Shown in pieces: positions 46,245 through 54,676 of a DNA stretch of 64,000 nucleotides. A program made the position numbers and the translations under genes. Below the pieces are notes generated by a model that was not told the origin of the DNA, did no database searches, and was given only the letters and a program-made list of their open reading frames with translations. The DNA comes from Bradyrhizobium sp. SZCCT0231. Its GTDB lineage: Bacteria; Pseudomonadota; Alphaproteobacteria; Rhizobiales; Xanthobacteraceae. The DNA lies in the NCBI RefSeq assembly GCF_018130245.1, contig NZ_JAFCKP010000018.1:1-64000 (forward strand), in the 5' to 3' direction. Positions within the stretch are counted from its first letter, which is position 1. Each line of letters begins with the position of its first letter.

Positions 46245-47393
46245 TCAGGCCGAAACGGCCCTGCGGCCGAGCAGCGCGTGGCGGGCATAGTGATGGGCGC
46301 TGCCGCCGAACAGCGTGTCGAAGGCGACGAGCCGCTTGAAATAGGCGCCGACCTCGAGCTCCTCGGTGACGCCCATGCCGCCGTGAAGCTGGATCGACTG
46401 CTCGCCGACGAAGCGCGCGCATTTGCCGATCTTGGCCTTCGCACCTGATGCCGCACGAGCGCGCTCGGCCGGCGCAGCATCCACCTTCAACGCCGCCCGC
46501 AGCGCCATCGAGCGCGCCTCGTCCACCTGCATCGCCATGTCGGCGAGGCGGTGGCGGATCACCTGGTTGGCGGAGAGTGGCCGGCCGAATTGCTTTCGGA
46601 TCTTGGTGTATTCGAGCGTGGTGTCGAGCAGCGTCTGCATGATGCCGACAGCTTCCGCACCTAGGGCGGCCATGGCGCGATCGACCGCCCATTCGATCGC
46701 GGGCAGGGCGTCGCCGCCGTCGCCGAGCAGGGCGTCCTCCGGCAGATGCGCGTCGAACAGCTCGATGTTGCAGGCACGTCCGCCGCCAAGGCGCGGATAG
46801 TCGCTGATGACGAGACCCGGCGTCGTCGCCTGCACGAGGAACAGGCCGATCCGCCCCGACGGCCCCCGATGATCGTGGATATGCGCGGAGACGATGATCT
46901 GGTCCGCGGCATGTCCGTCGAGCACGGCGATCTTGCTGCCGGCGAGACGCCAGCCTTGCGCCGTCTTGTTGGCGCTGGTCGCGACCTCAGCAAGATCGAA
47001 CCTGGCTGCGCGCTCGGAATGCGCAAAGGCAAGCTTCAGTGATCCGTCCGCCACCTTGGGCAGGCTCGCCTGCCTCTGCTCCGTGCTGCCGCATCTGGCG
47101 ATCAGCGCGGCCCCGAGCACCACGGTTGCGACATAGGGCTCCGACACCAGTCCGCGGCCAAAGGCTTCCATCAAGATACCGAGATCGACCGCGCCGCCGC
47201 CGAGCCCGCCGAACTCTTCGGGAAGCGGTAGCGCCAGCCAGCCGAGCTCGGCGAATTGTTTCCACACCAAAGGGCTGAAGCCGAGCGGGTCGTTCGCCGT
47301 CTTACGGCGGTGATCGGCATCGTAGCTTTCGGCTACGAACCGTTCCGCGCTCTCGCGCAGCAGCTTCTGCTCGTCACTGAGATTGAGATCCAT
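46245..47393 (-). CDS. acyl-CoA dehydrogenase, second paralogue
   Basis: A 382-residue acyl-CoA dehydrogenase of the more divergent type often encoded beside a canonical partner. The N-terminus reads 'DLNLSDEQKLLRESAERFVAESYDADHRR', the C-terminal part 'QLHGGMGVTEELEVGAYFKRLVAFDTLFGG'. The central FAD-contact region is weaker than in the neighbour. Its stop lies 15 bases before the next gene, and it starts 5 bases after the hydratase stop, so all three are one unit. It may form a heterotetramer with the downstream dehydrogenase, a known arrangement in steroid-degrading bacteria; here that is inference. Confidence 0.88.
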   Translation of the reverse strand: MDLNLSDEQKLLRESAERFVAESYDADHRRKTANDPLGFSPLVWKQFAELGWLALPLPEEFGGLGGGAVDLGILMEAFGRGLVSEPYVATVVLGAALIARCGSTEQRQASLPKVADGSLKLAFAHSERAARFDLAEVATSANKTAQGWRLAGSKIAVLDGHAADQIIVSAHIHDHRGPSGRIGLFLVQATTPGLVISDYPRLGGGRACNIELFDAHLPEDALLGDGGDALPAIEWAVDRAMAALGAEAVGIMQTLLDTTLEYTKIRKQFGRPLSANQVIRHRLADMAMQVDEARSMALRAALKVDAAPAERARAASGAKAKIGKCARFVGEQSIQLHGGMGVTEELEVGAYFKRLVAFDTLFGGSAHHYARHALLGRRAVSA

Positions 47394-47398
47394 CGCGT

Positions 47399-48253
47399 CT
47401 ACTCCGCCGCCGCCGGTGGCTTGCGCACGGAGGGATGCAGGCCGGAGGGATCGACGATCATGCCGAACTCCTGGAGATTATGCGCGTGGCAGAGCTGATG
47501 CAGCGCAAAGGCCTGGTCGATCGCGGCGGGCTGGCCCATCACGTCGACCGAGCGGTTGACCGCCTCCTTGGTCAGCTTCAGCGCGAAGGACGGCTTTGTC
47601 GCGATCCGGCGCGCCAGCTCTAGCACGCGCGACGACAGCTCCGCGCGCGGCACGATTTGGTTGACCATGCCGAGCTGGTGCGCCTGCTGCGCGCTCCAGC
47701 TGTCGGCGGTGAACAGAAACTCCTTGGCCTTGCGCGCCCCGAGCTCCCAGGGATGCACGAACCATTCGACGCCGCAGACGCCCATGGTGACGACGGGATC
47801 GCAGAACTGCGCATCGTCGCTGGCGACGATGAGGTCGCAGGCCCAGGCCAGCATCAAGCCGCCCGCGATGCACTTGCCGTGCACTTCGGCGATGGTGGGC
47901 TTCGCAAGGTTGCGCCAGCGCCGCGTGATCTGGAGATATATTTCCTGCTCGCGGGCGAAGCGGCCATGCGCGTTGGGCTCGGCAAAGCCGCCCCAATTTC
48001 CGATCGGCGGGAAATCGACCCCTGCGGTATTCTTGTCTCCGGGGCGCAGGTCATGGCCGGAGGAGAAGTGCGGCCCGTTGCCGGCGAGAATGATGACCTT
48101 GACCGCGTCGTCCTGCACCGCCGCGTCGAAAGCGGCGTTGAGGTCGTAGGTCATCTGCAGGTTCTGTGCGTTGCGCGCCTCGGGCCGGTTCATCACGACA
48201 CGGACGATCGCCGGCTCCGGCCGCTCCACGAGGATGGTCTCGAACGAGGACAT
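47399..48253 (-). CDS. enoyl-CoA hydratase/isomerase family protein
   Basis: A 284-residue crotonase-fold enzyme. The oxyanion-hole segments are 'VIILAGNGPHFSSGHDL' (about residue 55-72) and 'GKCIAGGLMLAWACDLIVAS' (about 123-143). The position of the first catalytic Glu of classical hydratases is in 'CDPVVTMGVCGVEWF', where the usual EV-GL pattern is changed, so the exact reaction is uncertain. GGGAGGAA precedes the ATG at 48253. It leads a three-gene acyl-CoA oxidation operon. The longer open frame further upstream runs antisense to lemA and is not coding. Confidence 0.88.
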   Translation of the reverse strand: MSSFETILVERPEPAIVRVVMNRPEARNAQNLQMTYDLNAAFDAAVQDDAVKVIILAGNGPHFSSGHDLRPGDKNTAGVDFPPIGNWGGFAEPNAHGRFAREQEIYLQITRRWRNLAKPTIAEVHGKCIAGGLMLAWACDLIVASDDAQFCDPVVTMGVCGVEWFVHPWELGARKAKEFLFTADSWSAQQAHQLGMVNQIVPRAELSSRVLELARRIATKPSFALKLTKEAVNRSVDVMGQPAAIDQAFALHQLCHAHNLQEFGMIVDPSGLHPSVRKPPAAAE

Positions 48254-48397
48254 CGCGTTCCTCCCTGGCGCTTCCGCTTTTGTTTTGCCGGAGTTGACTA
48301 TGCCGGCCTGCGATAGGCAAGAGGCTTGCGTCAGCCGGCTGCTTTTCTCGGGCGCGCAATCTGATAGTTTGCGCTGGTTTCCACCGGGAGAAATTTG

Positions 48398-49006
48398 ATG
48401 CGCAAGATCCTGACCGTGCTGGCGGCGCTGGCCTCGCTGAGCCTGACCAATTGCGGCTACAACGCGATCCAGAGCGAGGACGAGCAGATCAAGGCCAACT
48501 GGTCCGAGGTCGTGAACCAGTATCAGCGCCGCGCCGATCTCGTGCCCAACCTCGTCAACTCGGTGAAGGGTTTTGCCCAGCAGGAGAAGGACGTGCTGCT
48601 CGGCGTCACCAATGCGCGGGCCAAGGTCGGCAGCATCCAGGCAACGCCGGAGGTGCTGAACGACCCTGCAGCCTTCCAGAAATTCCAGGCCGCGCAGGGC
48701 GAGCTCTCCAGCGCGCTGTCGCGGCTGCTGGTCGTCACCGAGAACTATCCGCAGCTGAAGTCGGATGCCCTGTTCAAGGACCTGATGTCCCAGTTGGAGG
48801 GCACCGAGAACCGCATCACGGTGGCGCGCAACCGCTACATCAAGGCGGTGCAGGAGTATAACGTCACCATCCGCTCCTTCCCGACCAACCTCACCGCGAT
48901 GACGTTCGGCTACAAGGAGAAGCCGAACTTCTCGGTCGAGAACGAGAAGGCGATCTCGACCGCGCCGAAGGTGGACTTCAACCCGGCGCCCGCGCCGTCG
49001 AAGTAA
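48398..49006 (+). CDS. lemA: LemA family lipoprotein
   Basis: A 202-residue LemA protein. The N-terminal 'MRKILTVLAALASLSLTNCGYN' is a lipoprotein signal with lipobox LTNC. The LemA core follows: 'SEDEQIKANWSEVVNQYQRRADLVPNLVNSVKGFAQQE', a long helical region, and 'ENRITVARNRYIKAVQEYNVTIRSFP', ending with FGYKEKPNF. LemA proteins are membrane-anchored and often encoded with TPM-domain proteins, as here (two follow). ATG 48398 has GGGAG upstream. The TTG just before it is a less likely start. Confidence 0.92.
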   Translation: MRKILTVLAALASLSLTNCGYNAIQSEDEQIKANWSEVVNQYQRRADLVPNLVNSVKGFAQQEKDVLLGVTNARAKVGSIQATPEVLNDPAAFQKFQAAQGELSSALSRLLVVTENYPQLKSDALFKDLMSQLEGTENRITVARNRYIKAVQEYNVTIRSFPTNLTAMTFGYKEKPNFSVENEKAISTAPKVDFNPAPAPSK

Positions 49007-49046
49007 GCGCGTCGTTTCGCGAATGCGCATCGCCCCGCCCACCGCC

Positions 49047-49147
49047 GTCATTCCCCGCGAAGGCGGGGAATCCAGTATGCCGCGGCTTCTCCGTATCCTG
49101 CTGGCGTCTCTGGAATACTGGATCGCCCGGTCAAGCCGGGCGATGAC
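49047..49147. repeat. GTCATTCCCCGC-type inverted repeat overlapping a gene start
   Basis: GTCATTCCCC begins at 49047 with a GCGAAGGC turn and GGGGAATCCAGTA; the facing part TACTGGATCGCCCGG...CCGGGCGATGAC ends at 49147. The two TCCAGTA/TACTGGA arms and the outer GTCAT/ATGAC arms are inverted. The terminal GATGAC contains the likely ATG of the next gene. Confidence 0.75.
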
Positions 49148-50042
49148 ACTGAGTGTGTGGTGGCGTCCTGCCATTCTCGTCGCGCTCCTGCTGTCGCTCG
49201 CGCTACCCGCCTCCGCCGATGTCGCCGTCCCCCAGCTCACCGGCCGCGTGGTCGATCAGACCGGCACGCTCTCCAGCAGCGACATCGCCACGCTCACGCA
49301 AAAGCTGCGCGACTTCGAGAACCGCAAGGGCAGTCAGATCGCCGTCCTGATCGTCCCGACCACGCAGCCGGAGACGATCGAGCAATTCTCGATCCGCGTT
49401 GCGGAGGCCTGGAAGATCGGCCGCAAGAAGGTCGATGACGGCGCGATCCTCGTCGTCGCCAAGAACGACCGGCATTTGCGCATCGAGGTCGGCTATGGCC
49501 TCGAAGGCGTGCTGACCGACGTGACCTCGCGGCGCATCATCGACGAGGATATCACCCCCAAGTTCAGGAGCGGTGACTTCGCCGCGGGCATCGGTGCGGG
49601 CGTCGACCGCATGTTGCGGGTGATCGACGGCGAGCCGCTGCCGTCACCGTCGCGCAGCGTCAACTTCGCCCATAATCTGGACGACCTCGCGCCGGTGTTT
49701 GCCGTGGCGCTGTTTGCCTCGATCGGCGTCGGCGGGTTCTTCCGCGCGATCCTGGGGCGGCTGCTCGGATCGTTGGCGACCGGGGGCATCATCGCAGCGG
49801 TGACCTGGTTCATCCTCGGCTCCGCCGCGCTCGCGGCGGCCGTCGGGGTCCTCGGCTTCATCATCGGATTTGTCGCCGATCTGTTTTCGGCGATCACGCC
49901 GGGCACAGGCCGCTCGCGCGGCGGCTCGTGGTCGAGCGGCTCCTCGGGCGGCTGGAGCAGCGGATCGTCAAGCAGCGACAGCGGCAGCTTCAGCGGCGGC
50001 GGGGGTAGTTTCGGCGGCGGCGGCGCCTCGGGGAGCTGGTAG
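49143..50042 (+). CDS. TPM-domain membrane protein, YgcG-like
   Basis: A 299-residue protein. A signal peptide (about 1-25, RPAILVALLLSLALPASA) leads to a periplasmic TPM domain ('TGRVVDQTGTLSSSDIATLTQKLRDFENRKGSQIAVLIVPTTQPETIEQFSIRVAEAWKIGRKKVDDGAILVVAKNDR' contains the core). Two membrane helices follow at about 185-245, then a Gly/Ser-rich tail ending GGGGASGSW. Family members are linked with LemA in many genomes; phosphatase activity has been reported for some TPM proteins of other groups. The start ATG 49143 is within a repeat and has a weak ribosome site; GTG 49155 is the alternative. Confidence 0.85.
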   Translation: MTLSVWWRPAILVALLLSLALPASADVAVPQLTGRVVDQTGTLSSSDIATLTQKLRDFENRKGSQIAVLIVPTTQPETIEQFSIRVAEAWKIGRKKVDDGAILVVAKNDRHLRIEVGYGLEGVLTDVTSRRIIDEDITPKFRSGDFAAGIGAGVDRMLRVIDGEPLPSPSRSVNFAHNLDDLAPVFAVALFASIGVGGFFRAILGRLLGSLATGGIIAAVTWFILGSAALAAAVGVLGFIIGFVADLFSAITPGTGRSRGGSWSSGSSGGWSSGSSSSDSGSFSGGGGSFGGGGASGSW

Positions 50043-50047
50043 CGGTC

Positions 50048-50545
50048 ATGAGCATCAAGCGCATTGCCAGGCACCTCGTGCAGCATCATTGGCGGGCGAA
50101 GCAGATTTTTCCGCGAGCCGTGCTCGACCGCATCGAGCAGGCGATCAAGCGCGGCGAAGCCACCCATTCCGGCCAGGTCCGCTTCGTCGTCGAAGGCGCG
50201 CTCGACGGCGGCCCGCTGTTCCGCAACCAGCCGGCGCGCGAGCGCGCGCTCGACGTGTTCTCGCTCCTGCGCATCTGGGACACCGCGCACAACAACGGCG
50301 TCCTCATCTATCTCCTGCTCGCCGACCGCGACGTCGAGATCGTCGCGGATCGCGGCATCGATGCGAAGGTTGGCGCCGAGGGCTGGGAGACCATCTGCCG
50401 CACGATGGAGGCCGAGTTCAGATCGGGCCGGTTCGAGCACGGCGTGATCGGCGGCATCGAGGCGGTGTCGCGCGAGCTGGCGCGGCATTTCCCGCCGGGC
50501 GGCCCGCGTCCGAACGAGCTGCCGGATGCGCCGGTGGTGATGTGA
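50048..50545 (+). CDS. TPM-domain protein, second copy
   Basis: A 165-residue cytoplasmic-looking protein that is essentially one TPM domain. Pattern: 'HSGQVRFVVEGALDGGPLFRNQPARERALDVFSLLRIWDTAHNNGVLIYLLLADRDVEIVADRGIDAKVG', then 'FRSGRFEHGVIGGIEAVSRELARHFP'. It starts 5 bases after the preceding TPM gene and 1 kb after lemA, completing a LemA-TPM-TPM operon. It has a basic N-terminus (RIARHLVQHHWRAKQIFP) but no signal. Function in the complex unknown. Confidence 0.88.
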   Translation: MSIKRIARHLVQHHWRAKQIFPRAVLDRIEQAIKRGEATHSGQVRFVVEGALDGGPLFRNQPARERALDVFSLLRIWDTAHNNGVLIYLLLADRDVEIVADRGIDAKVGAEGWETICRTMEAEFRSGRFEHGVIGGIEAVSRELARHFPPGGPRPNELPDAPVVM

Positions 50546-50590
50546 CGGATAGTGGTGTGGATGCGACGTGCTCAACTCTCTGACCGTCTA

Positions 50591-50745
50591 CCCTGAGGCG
50601 CTCGCCTCTTCGGCGAGCCTCGAAGGGCGACGGCCCGGCTGCGGCAGCTAGGCCGTTCATCCTTCGAGGCTCCGCGCGCACTGCTTCGCAGCGCACGCCT
50701 CGCACCTCCAGCGACAACGGCTTCGCCGTTGCGCGGGGATGACGG
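50591..50745. repeat. CCTGAGG-type inverted repeat in a gene-free stretch
   Basis: The 409-base gap between the TPM operon and the next gene is mostly a compound repeat: small hairpins (GGCGCTCGCC, CTTCGGCGAGCC; TGCTTCGCAGC; CGACAACGGCTTCGCCGTTG) within a CCTCGAAGGG ... CATCCTTCGAGG inverted arrangement. No gene is seen. The AT-richer part 50800-50950 probably holds the next gene's promoter. Confidence 0.65.
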
Positions 50746-50954
50746 GTTGGGAGTTGCGCCGTGCTTCGCGCATTCCGCCTCCGTTCATCTCGCCCCGATT
50801 ACAAATTGTTGCACGCGGCCACGCCGGTTCCACTTTCCGGGCCCAATTCGGCCCCGGATGAGTTCCTAAAATTTCGGTAAGCGGGTCCGCAGGTAAGGAT
50901 TTCGCAAGTAATGAAAGTTACCAAAAGGTCAATCCAGACTGGAGTATTTGAGCC

Positions 50955-51965
50955 GTGAGCGAACCAATGCCCGAGCAGGCTGCCCAGGATTCCGGTGCTG
51001 TCGACGCCGTAGCGCCGCAGGCCGTCGAGGCTGCCGCCGGTATCGACGCCCCCTCGATCGCCCCCGACCACGAGACGCCGCCCAAGCCTGATCCAGTTAA
51101 GCCTGATCCGGTCAAGGCGGAAGCCGCAAAGGTGGAGCCGCCGCGGATCGAAGTGCCTAAGTTCGAAGCCAAGGTTGAGCCGAAGGCTGCGGCGAAGCCC
51201 GAGCCGAAGCTCGGCAAGCTCATCGTCATGCCGCCTGCCGACCGCGCCTGGGACCGCGAAGAGTATGCCCCGCATGTGAAGGCGGACGAGCCGCGCGACA
51301 CCGGCAGCAAGCGCCGCCTGTCGGCGATGGCCGCGGTGGTGGCGATTGCGGCGAGCGTCGGCGCGATCAGCGGCGCGCTTGCGACGGCCGGCATGATGCA
51401 TTTCGCCGCACCCGCCCAGGCGCCGGTGCAGGTCGCCGACACCAGTGCGCTGGATGCGTCGGTCGCGCGAATCGATGCCGATCTCGTCGCCCTGAAGGCC
51501 AATGTTGAGCAGAGCTCCAAGACCGGCCTCAGCCAGTCCAACCGCGCCAACGACCGCCTCGACAAGCTGGAGAAGGCACAGGCCGAGCCGCTGGCTAGGA
51601 TCGCAAAGCTGTCCGAGACCGTCGACAAGCTCCGCGCCACGCCGCCCGCAGCCCCCGCGCAGGCCGCAGCAGCGGTGCCCAAGGAGACCACCGGCTCGAT
51701 CGCGCCGACCCAGGTCGCGACCGCCGCAGCTGCGTCGGCTCCGGTAGCTAGCGCGCCCAAGACCGAGGTCGGACGTCTGCCGACGATCGAAGGTTGGCGC
51801 CTGCGCAACGCCAGCAACGGCGGCGCGCTGATCGAGGGCCGTGACGGCCTCTACGAGGTGTATCCCGGCGACCCCATCCCCGGGGTCGGCCGCGTCGATG
51901 CAATCCGCCGCCAGGACGGCCGCTGGGTGGTCGTCACCAGCAGGGGCCTGATCGTCGCGCGCTGA
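50955..51965 (+). CDS. membrane-anchored protein with Pro/Ala-rich and coiled-coil regions
   Basis: A 336-residue protein of unknown function. Residues 1-85 are acidic and Pro/Lys/Ala rich with imperfect KPDPVKPDPVK repeats. A single membrane helix covers about 123-147. A predicted coiled coil follows (about 160-220), then a Pro/Ala linker. The last 75 residues form a compact domain with 'GWRLRNASNGGALIEGRDGLYEVYPGDPIPGVGRVDAIRRQDGRWVVVTSRGLI'. The topology suggests a cytoplasmic N-terminus and periplasmic C-terminal domain. The layout recalls cell-envelope tethers such as TonB/PilP-like proteins, without homology I can name. Start GTG 50955 follows GGAG by 10 bases. A strong terminator follows. 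Confidence 0.68.
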   Translation: MSEPMPEQAAQDSGAVDAVAPQAVEAAAGIDAPSIAPDHETPPKPDPVKPDPVKAEAAKVEPPRIEVPKFEAKVEPKAAAKPEPKLGKLIVMPPADRAWDREEYAPHVKADEPRDTGSKRRLSAMAAVVAIAASVGAISGALATAGMMHFAAPAQAPVQVADTSALDASVARIDADLVALKANVEQSSKTGLSQSNRANDRLDKLEKAQAEPLARIAKLSETVDKLRATPPAAPAQAAAAVPKETTGSIAPTQVATAAAASAPVASAPKTEVGRLPTIEGWRLRNASNGGALIEGRDGLYEVYPGDPIPGVGRVDAIRRQDGRWVVVTSRGLIVAR

Positions 51966-51988
51966 GCGTTCGATACGACTGTCGCAGA

Positions 51989-52020
51989 GGCGCTTCACCG
52001 CGATGTGAGGCGCCTTTTTT
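51989..52020 (+). terminator. rho-independent terminator
   Basis: GGCGCTTCAC (51989-51998) pairs with GTGAGGCGCC (52005-52014), a 10-base stem with one G-T wobble and a 6-base loop, followed by six T residues. It ends the transcript of the membrane-anchored unknown protein 24 bases after its stop. Confidence 0.9.
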
Positions 52021-52057
52021 GCTTGAATAGGCGTCCCTGCGCGGTGTTACTGGAGAC

Positions 52058-53608
52058 ATGGGCCGCGCCTTGCGAATTCTGGTTGCTGCCGCCGCATTGC
52101 TGGGCGGTGTCGTCTCGCTCTTCGCAGCAGAGACCACTGCCCTCACGCGCGGCACGGCGATGACCGATCCCGATCTCCTGCGCAAGCTCGACCAGAGCAA
52201 TACGCTGACGATCCCGCGCCTGCTATCGCCGGAGCGGAACGCGGACGTCCCGCTCACGACCGAGCTGATGTTCGCCTCGCTGCCGCAGCTGAAGGAGATT
52301 CGACCCGCGATCGATGCGGAGTTCGACCGTTACATCGCGTGGTACAAGGCGACATATCCGGGCGAGACCATCGGCGTCGGCGAGGGTTTTGACGCGCAAT
52401 TGTTCGATCGGGCCAATCTGAAATCGCGCGACACGCGTTTCGTGCTGGCCGGCATCGTCAATCGCATGGACCGCGCCTATGTCTCGGAAGAATCCTGCGG
52501 CGAGGTTCGCCTGATCTACCGTCTCGCGCGTTTCGATAATGGGCCGGATGGCGGCAAGACCGCAACGCGCCTGCCGATGACGCTCAACCTGGTGATGAAG
52601 GCGCGCGATCCGCGCCAGACGGACGCGAACGGCAAGCCGATCAGCTGCGCCGAGATCGCGCGACGCTGGCTCGACAATGGCGACTGGCCAGGCTTGATCG
52701 GCAGCCGCCTCCCGCCTGACGAGGCCATGCTCGACCGCATCGAGACCAACATCCAGGTCTCGGTCGCGCCGAAATCGGCGCTGCACGATTTCCGCTCCGA
52801 CTATCTGCTCAAGGTGTTCAGGTACGACGCCGCCACGAAGACGTTCGAGGAGTCGACGCTGGAGAACCAGATCGACCGCGACCGGATTGTTGCCGACGAC
52901 GCGCTGCGGCGCGACTTCAAGGCCTGGCTGCTCGCGCCTGATCATCTGCGCGAGTTCGATCGCGGCACCGTGCTGATCCCGGAGAAATTCCTGGCCAAGG
53001 CCGCGGTGGTGCCGACCCCCGCCGGCCTCGATGCCTCGGCGTTGCAGCCGGAGTTCGGCATGATGCAAGGAGAGGTGAAAGGCGAGGGCAAGGGCGATCC
53101 CGTCTTCACCGACAATGACGTGGTCGGCGCGCTGAAGCAGGCGACGGCCCGTGGCGTCGACATGCAGAACGTCCGTTCGATCGCAGGCTTCCAGCGCCGC
53201 CTCAACGACCTCACCTGCGCCGGCTGTCACCAGACCCGCGGCATCGGCGGCTTCCATTTCCCGGGCGTCGATTGGCTTGTGGACAAACCGTCGAATTCCA
53301 CCATCGTGCCGGCCTCGCCGCATTTCTTCGGCGACCAGCTCCGCCGCCGCGATATCCTGACCGCGTTCGCGGCCGGAAAAAACCCTGATTTCTCACGCGG
53401 ATTTGCCAGCCGGCCGCAGACCCGCGGGAGAAGCGAGCTCGCCGGTACCGAATATCAGGACGGCTGGGGCGCGCATTGTTCCCTGCAAGATCCGGGATCG
53501 GGAATGCCGGACAAGAGTTTTACGTCATGGAGCTGTGCTAACGGTCTCACCTGTCAGGCCGCCGCGGCCTCGCGCCGCATCGGCATGTGCTTCATCAAGA
53601 CGCGTTAG
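52058..53608 (+). CDS. exported protein with one CXXCH haem-binding motif, function unknown
   Basis: A 516-residue protein with a signal peptide (about 1-24, 'RILVAAAALLGGVVSLFAAE'). It has a single CAGCH motif (Cys387, Cys390, His391) in 'LNDLTCAGCHQTRGIGGFHFPG', the classic c-type haem attachment site. The C-terminal 55 residues hold four more cysteines (HCS, SCANG, TCQ, MCF) likely in disulfides. The large N-terminal part has no family I recognise; it includes ordered-looking 'VLAGIVNRMDRAYVSEESCGEVRLIYRLARFD'. It may be a periplasmic haem protein of redox function. No oxidase or reductase genes adjoin. A palindromic repeat begins at its stop. Confidence 0.75.
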   Translation: MGRALRILVAAAALLGGVVSLFAAETTALTRGTAMTDPDLLRKLDQSNTLTIPRLLSPERNADVPLTTELMFASLPQLKEIRPAIDAEFDRYIAWYKATYPGETIGVGEGFDAQLFDRANLKSRDTRFVLAGIVNRMDRAYVSEESCGEVRLIYRLARFDNGPDGGKTATRLPMTLNLVMKARDPRQTDANGKPISCAEIARRWLDNGDWPGLIGSRLPPDEAMLDRIETNIQVSVAPKSALHDFRSDYLLKVFRYDAATKTFEESTLENQIDRDRIVADDALRRDFKAWLLAPDHLREFDRGTVLIPEKFLAKAAVVPTPAGLDASALQPEFGMMQGEVKGEGKGDPVFTDNDVVGALKQATARGVDMQNVRSIAGFQRRLNDLTCAGCHQTRGIGGFHFPGVDWLVDKPSNSTIVPASPHFFGDQLRRRDILTAFAAGKNPDFSRGFASRPQTRGRSELAGTEYQDGWGAHCSLQDPGSGMPDKSFTSWSCANGLTCQAAAASRRIGMCFIKTR

Positions 53609-53609
53609 C

Positions 53610-53675
53610 GCGTGATCCGGACCCGGAGGGCCGCGCCAGCGCAAAGTGTGTAGCGGTTTTCCGAAAAGATCACGC
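53610..53675. repeat. palindromic intergenic element, second copy of the GATC family
   Basis: Outer arms GCGTGATC (53610-53617) and GATCACGC (53668-53675), with the AGCGGTTTTCCG-AAAAGATCA core of the element at 24267-24311 in opposite orientation. It lies 1 base past the stop of the CXXCH protein gene. Confidence 0.72.
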
Positions 53676-53704
53676 GCAAGCTAACAGACCGATTTGGATG
53701 ACCC

Positions 53705-53869
53705 ATGACGGATACCAGCGAAGCCAACAAGGAGCGCAATCGCGAGATCGCGCGGAATGAAGAAGCCAAGCAGATCACCGGCAGCGCTCGCGTCAGCATC
53801 TGGGCGGTCGCGGTGGTCGTCATCATCGGCGGGATCCTGTTCACGCTCGGCTGGCTGTCGCTGAGGTGA
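53705..53869 (+). CDS. 54-residue single-pass membrane protein
   Basis: A short open frame not evident from longer-gene searches: MTDTSEANKERN, a charged helical 27 residues, then 'VSIWAVAVVVIIGGILFTLGW' as one membrane helix and a SLR end. Charge pattern gives a cytoplasmic N-terminus. No ribosome site is strong (weak GGAT 8-10 bases upstream), but the reading frame shows the GC-rich third positions of real genes. Function unknown. Confidence 0.65.
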   Translation: MTDTSEANKERNREIARNEEAKQITGSARVSIWAVAVVVIIGGILFTLGWLSLR

Positions 53870-53879
53870 TCGAAGCCCC

Positions 53880-54527
53880 TCACTTCGCGTAATTCGTCAT
53901 CCGCTTGCCCGGCAGCAGCTCATAGGCCGGCTTCCAGCCGGGCAGCGCGGCCATGCGGCCGATCCAGCCGTGGATGGCGGGGTGACTCTGCGCGAAATCA
54001 AAGCCGTGCTCGTCGCTGGGATAGTGCAGATAGGCCATCATCGAGATATCGGCGACCGTCGGCCTCGCTCCAATTGCAAAGGCATTGTGCTGGAGGTGTC
54101 CGTCGAGAATGCCGAGGAAGTCCTCGATCCGTCGGCGGAAATGCTTCAGCACCTGCGGATCGTTCTTCTCGGTGAAGGCGCGCATGAAGCGGTAAGTCGC
54201 CATGTAGCCGGTGAGCTTGTGGTTGTCCCAGAACAGCCAGCGCAGCAGCTCGAATTGTTCTTCCTCCGTTTCGGCGCCGAAACGTCCGTATTGTTCGGCC
54301 AGTTTCAGCAGGAGCGGCGCGGTCTGCGTCATCTTCACGCCATCGATTTCGAGCACGGGAATCTCGCCCATCTCGTTCACGGTCTTGCGCCACTCTGCCG
54401 TGCGCGTGACGCCGCCGGCGAAATCGGTCCACATCGGCTCGAACGTCTCGCCGCAAAGCGTCAGCATCAGCGCCAGCTTGTAGCTGTTGCCGGATTCGGG
54501 GAAGTAGTGCAGGCGGTAGCTGGGCAT
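53880..54527 (-). CDS. glutathione S-transferase family protein
   Basis: A 215-residue GST. The N-terminal thioredoxin-like domain begins 'YRLHYFPESGNSYKLALMLTLCGETFEPM', with cis-Pro region GEIPVLEIDG and the glutathione-contact Gln/Thr in MTQTAPLLLKLAEQYG. The helical C-terminal domain has 'NAFAIGARPTVADISMMAYLHYP' (N-cap motif ADIS). The start at 54527 gives the normal domain start; the longer frame runs into a repeat. Substrate unknown. Confidence 0.9.
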   Translation of the reverse strand: MPSYRLHYFPESGNSYKLALMLTLCGETFEPMWTDFAGGVTRTAEWRKTVNEMGEIPVLEIDGVKMTQTAPLLLKLAEQYGRFGAETEEEQFELLRWLFWDNHKLTGYMATYRFMRAFTEKNDPQVLKHFRRRIEDFLGILDGHLQHNAFAIGARPTVADISMMAYLHYPSDEHGFDFAQSHPAIHGWIGRMAALPGWKPAYELLPGKRMTNYAK

Positions 54528-54575
54528 GGGACCTCGCGACGCGGATGTTGGCGGTGAAGCTACATCGTCTCCCAT

Positions 54576-54652
54576 CGTCATTGCGAGCGCAGCGAAGCAA
54601 TCCAGCAATGCGTCCGCGGAACTCTGGATTGCTTCGCTGCGCTCGCAATGAC
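54576..54652. repeat. CGTCATTGCGAG-type inverted repeat, second copy
   Basis: CGTCATTGCGAGCGCAGCG with inner AAGCAATCCAG, facing CTGGATTGCTT and CGCTGCGCTCGCAATGAC. Nearly identical in arms to the element at 36434-36520, so both belong to one dispersed family. It lies between the GST and CoA-transferase genes. Confidence 0.85.
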
Positions 54653-54676
54653 CGGAGTTTGTGGAGCGACCGCCGC

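Noticed and set aside
48254-49240. N-terminal extension of the enoyl-CoA hydratase frame to 49240
   Set aside because: The extension is antisense to lemA, which has a clear lipoprotein signal and LemA core. The hydratase has a good ribosome site and normal N-terminus at 48253.
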